From positions 1 to 5,579 of the forward strand of contig JASKZZ010000318.1 of NCBI GenBank assembly GCA_030147335.1: a DNA stretch of 5,579 nucleotides. Reading direction: 5' to 3'. The notes beneath the pieces were generated by a model, which ran no database searches, was not told the origin of the DNA, and worked only from the letters and a program-made list of their open reading frames with translations. The first letter of the stretch is position 1. Each line of letters starts with the position of its first letter. Made by a program: the position numbers and the translations under genes. This document shows, in pieces, positions 1-5,186 of this stretch. This stretch comes from Herpetosiphonaceae bacterium (lineage in GTDB: Bacteria; Chloroflexota; Chloroflexia; Chloroflexales; Kallotenuaceae).

Positions 1-137
1 AAATTGCTGTACATCCGTCTCGCTGTACGTACAAAGGTACCGATTTGCCGCCCAAGCTCCGGCAGTCGTTCCGGCCCCAGCACCACCAGCGCGATCACGA
101 TGATGATCACCAGCTCTGGTAAACCAATTCCAAACAT
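1..137 (-). CDS. Sec-independent (twin-arginine) translocase subunit, TatA/TatB family, N-terminal fragment
   Basis: This is the first 45 codons of a gene that continues beyond the left edge of the window. Reading leftwards from the ATG at 137-135, the protein begins MFGIGLPELV, continues as a hydrophobic helix rich in Ile, Val and Leu (about residues 8-20), then a GPERLPELGR hinge and a basic amphipathic stretch with several Arg. This is the standard TatA/TatB architecture: a short transmembrane helix with a conserved Glu at position 8, a Gly-Pro hinge, then an amphipathic helix lying on the membrane. The LGPERLPELGR hinge and following FVRTARR look somewhat more TatB-like than TatA-like, but the diagnostic C-terminal part is missing, so I give no symbol. 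The Tat system exports folded proteins across the cytoplasmic membrane. No strong ribosome-binding site is visible. The gene is separated from acpP by a strong hairpin, so it is probably its own transcription unit. Confidence 0.85.
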   Translation of the reverse strand, partial: MFGIGLPELVIIIVIALVVLGPERLPELGRQIGTFVRTARRMYSN

Positions 138-282
138 ATCACCATGTTACCATAGGGCTAGTCATTCACGCTATTCGCGTTTACCGCCGCATAACATACG
201 CTTGTTACGTATAATTGGATGCGAGCAAAGTTTTGTTTTTGCTGCCAGATTGCAACACCACATATGACCATATGGTGTACGC

Positions 283-313
283 AACAACGCCGCGCTCAGG
301 GCGCGGCGTTGTT
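283..313 (-). terminator. Perfect 13-bp hairpin after acpP, probable terminator without a U-tract
   Basis: Positions 283-295 and 301-313 are perfect reverse complements (13 bp, GC-rich core) around a 5-base loop. The stem begins 16 bases after the acpP stop codon, the usual place for an intrinsic terminator at the end of a cluster. On the transcribed strand the stem ends in GTTGTT and is followed by GCGTAC, so there is no real U-run. It could be a U-less terminator, an mRNA 3'-end stabiliser, or a site where Rho finishes the job. It also separates acpP from the Tat gene. Confidence 0.6.
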
Positions 314-329
314 CTACGATTCGCCAATG

Positions 330-557
330 CTACTGCTGCTGCGCCTGCAAATACTGGAGCGCATCACCGACGGTGCTGATCTTCTCAGCTTCTTCGTCGG
401 GAATTTCAACGCCGAACTCTTCTTCCAACGACATGATCAGCTCAACCAGATCGAGCGAATCGGCGTCCAGGTCGTCGGTAAATGATGCCGAAGGAACAAC
501 ACGGCTTTCATCAACGCCGAGCTGTTCTGCAATCAACTTCTTCAAACGATCTTCCAT
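330..557 (-). CDS. acpP: Acyl carrier protein
   Basis: This 75-residue acidic protein has the normal length of bacterial ACP. It carries the growing acyl chain as a thioester on a 4'-phosphopantetheine arm during type II fatty acid synthesis in the cytoplasm. The attachment residue is Ser34 in the DADSLDLVELIMSLEE block (residues 31-46), the classic DSL motif at the start of helix II. Helix II and the following FGVEIPDEEAEKI segment form the acidic face that docks with FAS enzymes. The C-terminus ends in a short Gln/Ala run. The start ATG is well supported by AAGGAG nine bases upstream. The gene lies about 35 bases after nusB in the same direction, so it is probably the last gene of the cluster, followed by a hairpin. 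Its presence with fabG and accC supports a fatty-acid-synthesis role rather than a dedicated secondary-metabolite carrier. Confidence 0.97.
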   Translation of the reverse strand: MEDRLKKLIAEQLGVDESRVVPSASFTDDLDADSLDLVELIMSLEEEFGVEIPDEEAEKISTVGDALQYLQAQQQ

Positions 558-566
558 GAAAAAAAA

Positions 567-572
567 CTCCTT
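567..572 (-). promoter_or_regulatory. Strong ribosome-binding site of acpP
   Basis: The transcribed strand reads AAGGAG, then eight T and one C, then the acpP ATG, giving a 9-base spacing. It is the clearest Shine-Dalgarno site in the window, fitting the very high expression usual for ACP. The uniform T8 spacer should keep the site unstructured. Confidence 0.8.
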
Positions 573-592
573 ACCTATGATACAGGGTAGAA

Positions 593-1009
593 TTAGCTTT
601 GCCGTTGGCTCACTACAGTGCCGAGCACACCGTTTACAAAGCGACTAGAATTTTCGCCACCATAATGCTTTGCCAGCTCAACCGCCTCGTTGATCGCCGC
701 CTTTTCCGGCGCGGGATCCTGCTCATTAAGCAGCAGTTCCCAGATCGCAAGACGCAATATCGCTTTTTCAATCGCCGGCATTTGATAGATCGGCCAGTTG
801 GGCGCGGCCTGCTCGATCACCTGGTCCAGGTGCTCGCGTCGTTCCCATGCGCCTCGCACGATTCGGCGCGCGAACTCCGCCGCGTCATCTGGAAGCGACT
901 CGTCGTCCAGACGACGATCCAGGGTCGATTCAAGCGGATGATCGGTTACATCCAGTTCAAACAAGGACTGCATCGCTGCCACGCGCGCACGATGCCGCAC
1001 GTTAGCCAC
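593..1009 (-). CDS. nusB: Transcription antitermination factor NusB
   Basis: NusB pairs with NusE (ribosomal protein S10), binds boxA RNA and helps RNA polymerase read through rRNA operons. The protein is 138 residues from the start chosen here, close to the 139 of E. coli NusB. Visible hallmarks are the Arg-rich first helix RHRARVAAMQSLFELD (about residues 5-20), the IEKAILRLAIWELL helix (about 80-93), and the C-terminal AINEAVELAKHYGG and SSRFVNGVLG segments (about 105-130). I chose the GTG at 1009-1007 because GGAGG lies six bases upstream and it gives the family's normal N-terminus; an ATG at 1054 would add 15 unrelated residues, and the GTG at 1000 is too far from the ribosome-binding site. 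The chosen start overlaps the end of the asp23-like gene by eight bases, implying translational coupling. acpP follows about 35 bases downstream. Confidence 0.95.
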   Translation of the reverse strand: MANVRHRARVAAMQSLFELDVTDHPLESTLDRRLDDESLPDDAAEFARRIVRGAWERREHLDQVIEQAAPNWPIYQMPAIEKAILRLAIWELLLNEQDPAPEKAAINEAVELAKHYGGENSSRFVNGVLGTVVSQRQS

Positions 1010-1343
1010 GCACGGCCTCCACATCCTGGATGTACACGTTGACCTCGCGCACATCCATGCCTACCATTTGCTGTATCGCGTGGGCAACCGAGGACTGCAC
1101 CTGCTGACCAAGGTCGAGCAGATGCGTATCGTTGTGGGCCACAAGGTACACATCGGCGCTCACCGCTCCGTCTACCCGCACCAACACGCCGTCACGGGTT
1201 TGGCTGCCGGTTAGCAATTGGCCCACGCGCGATGGTGGAATAGCACCCATTCGCGCAACGCCAGGCACGTCCTGCACTGTGCGGCTAATAATGCCGATCA
1301 GCGCGATGGGAGACATGGTAACTGTTCCGTTCGGTCCCGGCAT
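1002..1343 (-). CDS. Asp23/Gls24 (YqhY) family protein
   Basis: This is a 113-residue cytoplasmic protein of the Asp23/Gls24 (DUF322) family. The pattern is typical: an N-terminal MSPIALIGIISRTVQDVPGV stretch (residues 10-29), a central beta-rich part with VLVRVDGAVSADVYLVAH, then an amphipathic helix (VQSSVAHAIQQMVGM) and a closing VREVNVYIQDV strand. The start ATG has AGGA eight bases upstream. The gene sits between accC and nusB, exactly where yqhY lies in Bacillus subtilis; there the protein is genetically tied to acetyl-CoA carboxylase activity, since loss of YqhY selects for changes in ACC subunits. I infer a similar modulating role here, but no catalytic motif is visible and the molecular activity of the family is not settled. 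A gap of 57 bases separates it from accC, and its end overlaps nusB. Confidence 0.9.
   Translation of the reverse strand: MPGPNGTVTMSPIALIGIISRTVQDVPGVARMGAIPPSRVGQLLTGSQTRDGVLVRVDGAVSADVYLVAHNDTHLLDLGQQVQSSVAHAIQQMVGMDVREVNVYIQDVEAVRG
1016..1020 (-). promoter_or_regulatory. Ribosome-binding site that fixes the nusB GTG start
   Basis: GGAGG on the transcribed strand lies inside the last codons of the asp23-like gene and ends six bases before the GTG at 1009. It decides between several possible nusB starts and points to translational coupling of the two genes. Confidence 0.7.
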
Positions 1344-1400
1344 AGTATCATTCCTGATAACGAGTTTCGGCGCGATTGTAGTCCTAAAACCAAAAACTCG

Positions 1401-2753
1401 CTACTGTTTTTGTCGTTCAATAAACTCGTTCAAATATCGCGTTGACACATCACCACGTTGGAAATGATCATCGTCCATTAGCGTCTGCTGGAACGGGATC
1501 GTTGTTTTGATACCGGTGATGATACATTCGTCCAGCGCTCGTCGCATCCGAGCTATCGCTTCAGCACGATCCGCGCCCCAGACAATGATTTTTGCAAGCA
1601 GCGAATCGTAGTTCGGCGGCACGACATAGCCGGAATACAGATGTGAGTCAATCCGAACGCCCGGCCCTCCCGGCGGCAAAAACAAATCAACTTCGCCTGC
1701 CTGCGGCATAAAATCTCGCGCCGGATCTTCCGCATTAACACGGCACTCCATCGCGTGCCCGCTCATTCTAACGTCAGCCTGCTGGAGTGTCAAACGTTCT
1801 CCGGCGGCGATGCGCAACTGCCACTTGACCAGATCGAGACCAGTCACCCATTCGGTCACCGGATGCTCAACCTGGATACGCGTGTTCATCTCGATAAAGT
1901 AGAAGTTCCCCTGCGGGTCCATCAAGAACTCCATCGTTCCCGCGCCGGTGTAGTTGATCGACTTCGCCCCTGCAACAGCCGCGTCACCCATGCGTTGCCG
2001 CAGATCCGCATCAACAACCGGTGACGGCGCTTCTTCAACCAGCTTTTGATGCCGCCGCTGGATCGAGCATTCGCGTTCGCCAAGATGAATTACGTTGCCG
2101 TAGCTATCGCCCAACACCTGAATCTCGATATGCCGCGCAACGGGCAAAAACTTTTCCATATACAGCGCGCCGTTTCCGAACGCCGCCTCAGCCTCGGCTT
2201 TAGCCGTTGCAAACGCTCGCGCCAACTCCGACTCATCGTTCACCACGCGCATACCACGTCCACCGCCGCCCGCCGCCGCCTTAAGCAGCACAGGATACTC
2301 CATCGTCGCCGCCAACTCACGTGACTCATCAACGGTGGAGAGTGTTTGCTCGGAACCGGGCATCACCGGCAGTCCAGCATCGCGCATTGCCGCCCGTGCC
2401 GCCGCTTTATCGCCCATGATCGCGATAACATCCGGCTCCGGCCCAATGTACGTCAAACCACACTGCTTAATGATTTCGGCAAAGTATGGATTTTCCGATA
2501 AAAAGCCATAGCCGGGATGAACTGCGTCACAACCAGAGATCAGCGCGGCGCTGATCAGCGATGGGGCGTGTAGATAGCTTTTGGCGGGTGGCGGCGGACC
2601 GATGCAGACCGATTCATCCGACAATCGAACTGCCAGCGAGTCGCGGTCGGCCTCGGAGTAGGCGACAACCGTTCGTACACCCAGCTCGTGACAGGCTCGT
2701 ACAATCCGCACGGCAATCTCGCCGCGATTTGCGATTAAAACTTTTTCTAGCAT
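1401..2753 (-). CDS. accC: Biotin carboxylase subunit of acetyl-CoA carboxylase
   Basis: AccC uses ATP and bicarbonate to carboxylate biotin carried on AccB (BCCP), the first half-reaction of malonyl-CoA formation. The protein is 450 residues (E. coli AccC: 449) and aligns with almost no gaps. The N-terminal domain opens KVLIANRGEIAVRI and includes HPGYGFLSEN (79-88). The ATP-grasp domain has Lys116, Lys158, the glycine-rich GGGGRGM loop (162-168), His208, Lys237 and Glu275. The active site contains EMNTRIQVEHPVTE (288-301), giving Glu288, Asn290, Arg292 and Glu296, and Arg338 in ECRVNAED. All the catalytic and nucleotide-binding positions I can identify are intact. The protein ends right after the biotin carboxylase domain, with no fused biotinyl domain, so AccB must come from elsewhere; no accB is in the window. 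The ribosome-binding site is weak (GGAA only three bases from the ATG), and 7-bp repeats lie just upstream. Homologous subunits of other biotin-dependent carboxylases are a minor alternative. Confidence 0.95.
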   Translation of the reverse strand: MLEKVLIANRGEIAVRIVRACHELGVRTVVAYSEADRDSLAVRLSDESVCIGPPPPAKSYLHAPSLISAALISGCDAVHPGYGFLSENPYFAEIIKQCGLTYIGPEPDVIAIMGDKAAARAAMRDAGLPVMPGSEQTLSTVDESRELAATMEYPVLLKAAAGGGGRGMRVVNDESELARAFATAKAEAEAAFGNGALYMEKFLPVARHIEIQVLGDSYGNVIHLGERECSIQRRHQKLVEEAPSPVVDADLRQRMGDAAVAGAKSINYTGAGTMEFLMDPQGNFYFIEMNTRIQVEHPVTEWVTGLDLVKWQLRIAAGERLTLQQADVRMSGHAMECRVNAEDPARDFMPQAGEVDLFLPPGGPGVRIDSHLYSGYVVPPNYDSLLAKIIVWGADRAEAIARMRRALDECIITGIKTTIPFQQTLMDDDHFQRGDVSTRYLNEFIERQKQ

Positions 2754-2760
2754 ATGTTCC

Positions 2761-2795
2761 AGGCATCAAGCATCAGGCATCGAGCATCAGGCATT
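2761..2795. repeat. Five tandem 7-bp units (AGGCATC type) upstream of accC
   Basis: Read on the plus strand, the units are AGGCATC, AAGCATC, AGGCATC, GAGCATC and AGGCATT with no gap or phase change. They start eight bases upstream of the accC start codon and fill part of the 97-base gap between fabG and accC, where a leader or ribosome-binding region of accC would lie. They match the general form of the longer heptamer array at 4983-5185. Confidence 0.9.
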
Positions 2796-2821
2796 CTTGC
2801 TGGCTGCTGTGTGCAGAGCCG

Positions 2822-2849
2822 AAACCTGAAGCCTCAAACCCGAAGCCTT
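2822..2849. repeat. Four tandem 7-bp units (AAGCCTC type) next to the fabG stop codon
   Basis: The plus-strand units are AAACCTG, AAGCCTC, AAACCCG and AAGCCTT, and the block ends one base before the fabG stop codon. It shares the xxGCCTC form with units of the array at 4983-5185. The 26 bases between this block and the AGGCATC block do not keep the register (shifted by two bases), so the two may be remnants of one eroded array or two separate ones. Confidence 0.75.
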
Positions 2850-2850
2850 G

Positions 2851-3603
2851 TCAATACATTGTCATCCCGCCGTCAACGGCGAGTGTTTGGCCAGTGATAT
2901 ATGCGGCAGCATCAGACGCGAGAAACGTGACAATGCTTGCCACATCGTCGGGCTGTCCCAGCCGTCCCAGCGGAATGTTATTGAGCACCGTGTTCTTAAT
3001 TTCGTCCGACAGAACGCTGGTGATGTCGGTCTCGATGTAGCCGGGAGCGATGGCATTGGCAGTAATGCCGCGCGACGCCATCTCGCGCGCCACGGATTTG
3101 GTAAAACCAATCAGGCCGGCCTTTGCCGCGGCATAGTTCGCCTGTCCCGCGTTTCCGGTCAGGCCCACCACCGACGTGATGTTAATGATGCGTCCGCCAC
3201 GTGCCTTCATCATGGGCCGCATGGCAGCTTTGGTGAGCAGGAACACGCCGCGTAAATTCGTCGACATGACGGCATCCCACTCGTCGTCTTTCATGCGCAA
3301 CAGCAAATTGTCACGGGTAATACCCGCGTTGTTGACAACAATATCCAGCCGTCCATATGTATCCACCGTCGTCTTGACCAATCGCTCGACTTCCGCGGCC
3401 AATGCCACGTCCGCCTGCACCGGCAATGCCGTGCCACCGCTGCTTTCAATCGCCGCGACAACTTCGGCGGCGGCTTCGGCTTGACCACGATAATTGACCA
3501 CAACCCGCGCTCCGCTGCGGCCAAGCACAAGCGCAACGGCTCGGCCAATGCCCCGCGACGCGCCGGTGACAATCGCGACTTTGTTTGAAAGATCGATCTG
3601 CAT
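2851..3603 (-). CDS. fabG: 3-oxoacyl-[acyl-carrier-protein] reductase
   Basis: FabG reduces 3-ketoacyl-ACP to 3-hydroxyacyl-ACP with NADPH in the fatty acid elongation cycle. From the ATG at 3603 the protein is 250 residues with a classical SDR Rossmann fold: cofactor motif TGASRGIG (13-20), NNAG (91-94), and the full catalytic tetrad Asn116, Ser144, Tyr157 and Lys161 in TNLRG, ITSVVG and NYAAAK. PGYIETD (187-193) and the C-terminal VDGGMTMY complete the family pattern. Arg135 and Arg178 correspond to Arg129 and Arg172 of E. coli FabG, which dock ACP, so this copy is the best candidate for the housekeeping enzyme. I prefer the ATG at 3603 over an upstream GTG at 3645 because it gives the normal N-terminus; AAAGGAG lies upstream but at an unusually long 14-base spacing. 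It is followed by 7-bp repeats and then accC. Confidence 0.95.
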   Translation of the reverse strand: MQIDLSNKVAIVTGASRGIGRAVALVLGRSGARVVVNYRGQAEAAAEVVAAIESSGGTALPVQADVALAAEVERLVKTTVDTYGRLDIVVNNAGITRDNLLLRMKDDEWDAVMSTNLRGVFLLTKAAMRPMMKARGGRIINITSVVGLTGNAGQANYAAAKAGLIGFTKSVAREMASRGITANAIAPGYIETDITSVLSDEIKNTVLNNIPLGRLGQPDDVASIVTFLASDAAAYITGQTLAVDGGMTMY

Positions 3604-3663
3604 AAGCCCGATCGCTGCTCCTTTGTTTCGCAGATATGACGCCACACGCAGGGCGACGTATGT

Positions 3664-4149
3664 TTAGCTTCCCGCCTCGGTTTCCGCTTGTCCATAGCTT
3701 CGTGCCACACCGGCCGCGCCAAGCGCTTTTTTGATCGCTGCGCGCCCTTCCTTAAGCGCAAACACTATCTTGCGCCGTTTGGCCCAGCTTTGCATATCCT
3801 TTGGCAATCGCTCTGTCCAATGTTTAGATTTGGCGCTGTGAGGATCGAATCGTCGCTGCACCGGCAGCTGCTTTTGACGTTTACCACTCGACCCGGCATC
3901 AACCATCGGCAGCACCGGCTCTTCCAAAACCTTGATCGCCTCATCCAGCTCATGCAGCGATGCAAAGGTCCACGGAAACCGATCGACGGTGATCACAAAC
4001 GTCGCGTAGCCCTTGCCGGGAAACGGCGTCGGACGGGGCGGATTGTAGATCACCGGACTGCCTTCACCACCGCTAACCGCACGATGAACCCAGGGCGTCA
4101 TCGGCGACATAACAAAATCTCGCGTGTAGTTAATTTTCCACTCAGTCAT
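3664..4149 (-). CDS. Uncharacterised basic protein between two FabG-like genes
   Basis: I do not recognise this protein with confidence. From the ATG at 4149 it has 161 residues and starts MTEWKINYTRDF; an in-frame ATG at 4176 would add nine residues (MPIATDCCN), and neither start has a clear ribosome-binding site. There is no signal peptide or membrane helix. Visible blocks are a Pro-rich stretch (IYNPPRPTPFPGKGY), a likely folded part with ATFVITVDRFPWTFASLHEL, and a very basic second half that includes HWTERLPKDMQSWAKRRK, followed by a predicted Ala/Lys-rich helix and an acidic tail. The HWxxRLPKxxxxWxxRxK pattern faintly resembles one I associate with small uncharacterised bacterial proteins, from memory only. 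The ORF is open over its full length and co-oriented with its neighbours: about 80 bases after the SDR gene and about 60 before fabG. Co-transcription with lipid genes is an inference from position. It is probably a real gene, function unknown. Confidence 0.65.
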   Translation of the reverse strand: MTEWKINYTRDFVMSPMTPWVHRAVSGGEGSPVIYNPPRPTPFPGKGYATFVITVDRFPWTFASLHELDEAIKVLEEPVLPMVDAGSSGKRQKQLPVQRRFDPHSAKSKHWTERLPKDMQSWAKRRKIVFALKEGRAAIKKALGAAGVARSYGQAETEAGS

Positions 4150-4230
4150 GTTGCAACAATCAGTGGCAATGGGCATGTCGTAGTTTAAGCGAAATCTCGG
4201 CTACGCGCACATTGGCCATTGCTCATATGT

Positions 4231-4977
4231 TTATGTCATTGTCCAGCCGCCGTCAACTGCCAGCGTTTGGCCGGTAATAAACGAAGCGCCCGTAGAGGCC
4301 AGAAACGAAATAGCGTATGCAACCTCTTCGGGCTTGCCGACCCGACGTTGCGCTGCAATGTCCAGGCCGAGCTTTTTCAGCTCCTCGGGCTGCTGCGTGA
4401 GCTGGTCCGTCTCGATCAGGCCCGGCGCGACAGCGTTGACCGTAATATTCCACGGCGCAACCTCGCGGGCTAGCGCTCTGGTCAGGCCAAGGATACCACC
4501 GGCGGCAGCTGCGTAGTTTGCCTGCGCTACTCCACCAGCCTTGCCTTGTAGCCCCGACACATTAACGATCCGCCCGTAGCGCGCCTTCATCATCGGCTTA
4601 ATAACTGCCTTACAAGTAAAAAATAAGCTTGTCAGATCAGCGTTAATCACATTATGCCAAGCGCCTAAACTCATCGAACCGATCGGCGCGTTATCCAAGA
4701 TCGCAGCGTTATTGATAAGCACATCGATTTTGCCCCATCGTTTGGTCGCTGCATCAATAAGTTTCGTAACCTGCGCTTTGTCACGCACATCAGCTTGCTG
4801 TGCCCGTACCTCACCACGCATTCCGCTGCAGCTTTCAACGACTTGCTGTGCCGCATCAGCACGCTCACGATAGCAAAACAGCACCTGCGCGTCACGCTCT
4901 ACGAGCAACCGTACCGTCGCCGCGCCAATCCCTCGCGACCCACCTGTAACCACAACAACCTGTCCTGAAAAATCCAT
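4231..4977 (-). CDS. SDR-family protein, FabG-like, with a degenerate catalytic tetrad (probable pseudoenzyme)
   Basis: This 248-residue protein has the full length and fold signature of FabG: the cofactor motif TGGSRGIG (11-18), PGLIETD (185-191) and the C-terminal VDGGWTMT. Its active site is broken. Aligned without gaps to the FabG at 2851-3603, the tetrad Asn, Ser, Tyr, Lys becomes Asp114 (in NADLTS), Gly142 (in NVSGLQG), Tyr155 and Ala159 (in NYAAAAGG). The NNAG motif also reads NNAA (89-92). Of the two ACP-docking arginines only the first (Arg133) is kept; Trp176 replaces the second. The reading frame is otherwise intact, which argues for a maintained protein rather than a decaying gene. 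It probably binds NADP(H) and may assemble with an active SDR partner as a non-catalytic subunit, or have another role; ordinary ketoreductase activity is unlikely. No Shine-Dalgarno site is visible, because a heptamer repeat array begins five bases upstream of the ATG. Confidence 0.88.
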   Translation of the reverse strand: MDFSGQVVVVTGGSRGIGAATVRLLVERDAQVLFCYRERADAAQQVVESCSGMRGEVRAQQADVRDKAQVTKLIDAATKRWGKIDVLINNAAILDNAPIGSMSLGAWHNVINADLTSLFFTCKAVIKPMMKARYGRIVNVSGLQGKAGGVAQANYAAAAGGILGLTRALAREVAPWNITVNAVAPGLIETDQLTQQPEELKKLGLDIAAQRRVGKPEEVAYAISFLASTGASFITGQTLAVDGGWTMT

Positions 4978-4982
4978 ATATC

Positions 4983-5185
4983 AAGGCTTGGGGTCTGAGG
5001 CTCGAGGCTTGAGCTTTCAGCTCTCAGATCTCACCTTTTACCTTTCAACTCGTTGCTTTCCCGTTCTCAGTTCTTCACCCTTGGTCCCCGATTCTCGGTT
5101 CTTTGTTCTGATATCCCTGTACTTGGTTCTCTGTTTTGGTTATCGGGCCTTCTCCTCAAACCCTAGGACTCATGCCTCACGCCTT
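4983..5185. repeat. Degenerate heptamer tandem array, 29 units in one phase
   Basis: Almost the whole 209-base gap between two SDR genes can be cut into consecutive 7-base units without a single insertion or deletion, from 4983 to 5185. Examples on the plus strand are AAGGCTT, GAGGCTC, GAGGCTT, CAGCTCT, CACCTTT, TCAGTTC, TCGGTTC, TTGGTTC, ATGCCTC and ACGCCTT. By hand count, position 7 is a pyrimidine in 28 of 29 units, position 6 in 27, position 5 in 28, and position 3 is G in 17. The units drift gradually from GAGGCTT-like at the left through TCGGTTC-like in the middle to ATGCCTC-like at the right. The array stops one base before the stop codon of the right-hand SDR gene and five bases from the start codon of the left-hand one. 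No gene is in this stretch. Confidence 0.85.
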
Positions 5186-5186
5186 A

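Noticed and set aside
210..215. TATAAT on the plus strand (ATTATA/TTATAC on the minus strand) as a promoter -10 box
   Set aside because: No -35 element lies at a suitable distance on either strand, no plus-strand gene follows, and the minus-strand version lies about 70 bases from the Tat start with poor matches; not enough to call a promoter.
4..267. Plus-strand open frame of 87 codons at the left end
   Set aside because: It is antisense to the TatA/TatB start, which has a clear family signature on the minus strand; the plus-strand translation has no recognisable features.
599..1042. Long plus-strand open frame of 147 codons
   Set aside because: It is the complement of nusB, whose minus-strand protein matches the family over its whole length.
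2761..2849. CRISPR array or REP-type element
   Set aside because: Units are 7 bases, contiguous and degenerate, with no spacers and no large palindromes; neither CRISPR nor REP structure fits.
3291..3761. Minus-strand open frame of 156 codons overlapping fabG and the unknown protein
   Set aside because: It is out of frame with both genes, Arg-rich as expected for a shifted frame, and has no domain pattern.
4166..4222. 7-bp inverted words GCAATGG (4166-4172) and CCATTGC (4216-4222) flanking the gap after the pseudoenzyme SDR
   Set aside because: The arms are short with a long 43-base separation; such a match is expected by chance and there is no U-tract or other support.
4231..4977. Annotating the middle SDR as a plain FabG or as a pseudogene
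   Set aside because: Loss of Asn, Ser and Lys from the tetrad argues against an ordinary FabG, and the full-length open frame with intact cofactor motif and C-terminus argues against a decayed gene; a maintained pseudoenzyme fits better.
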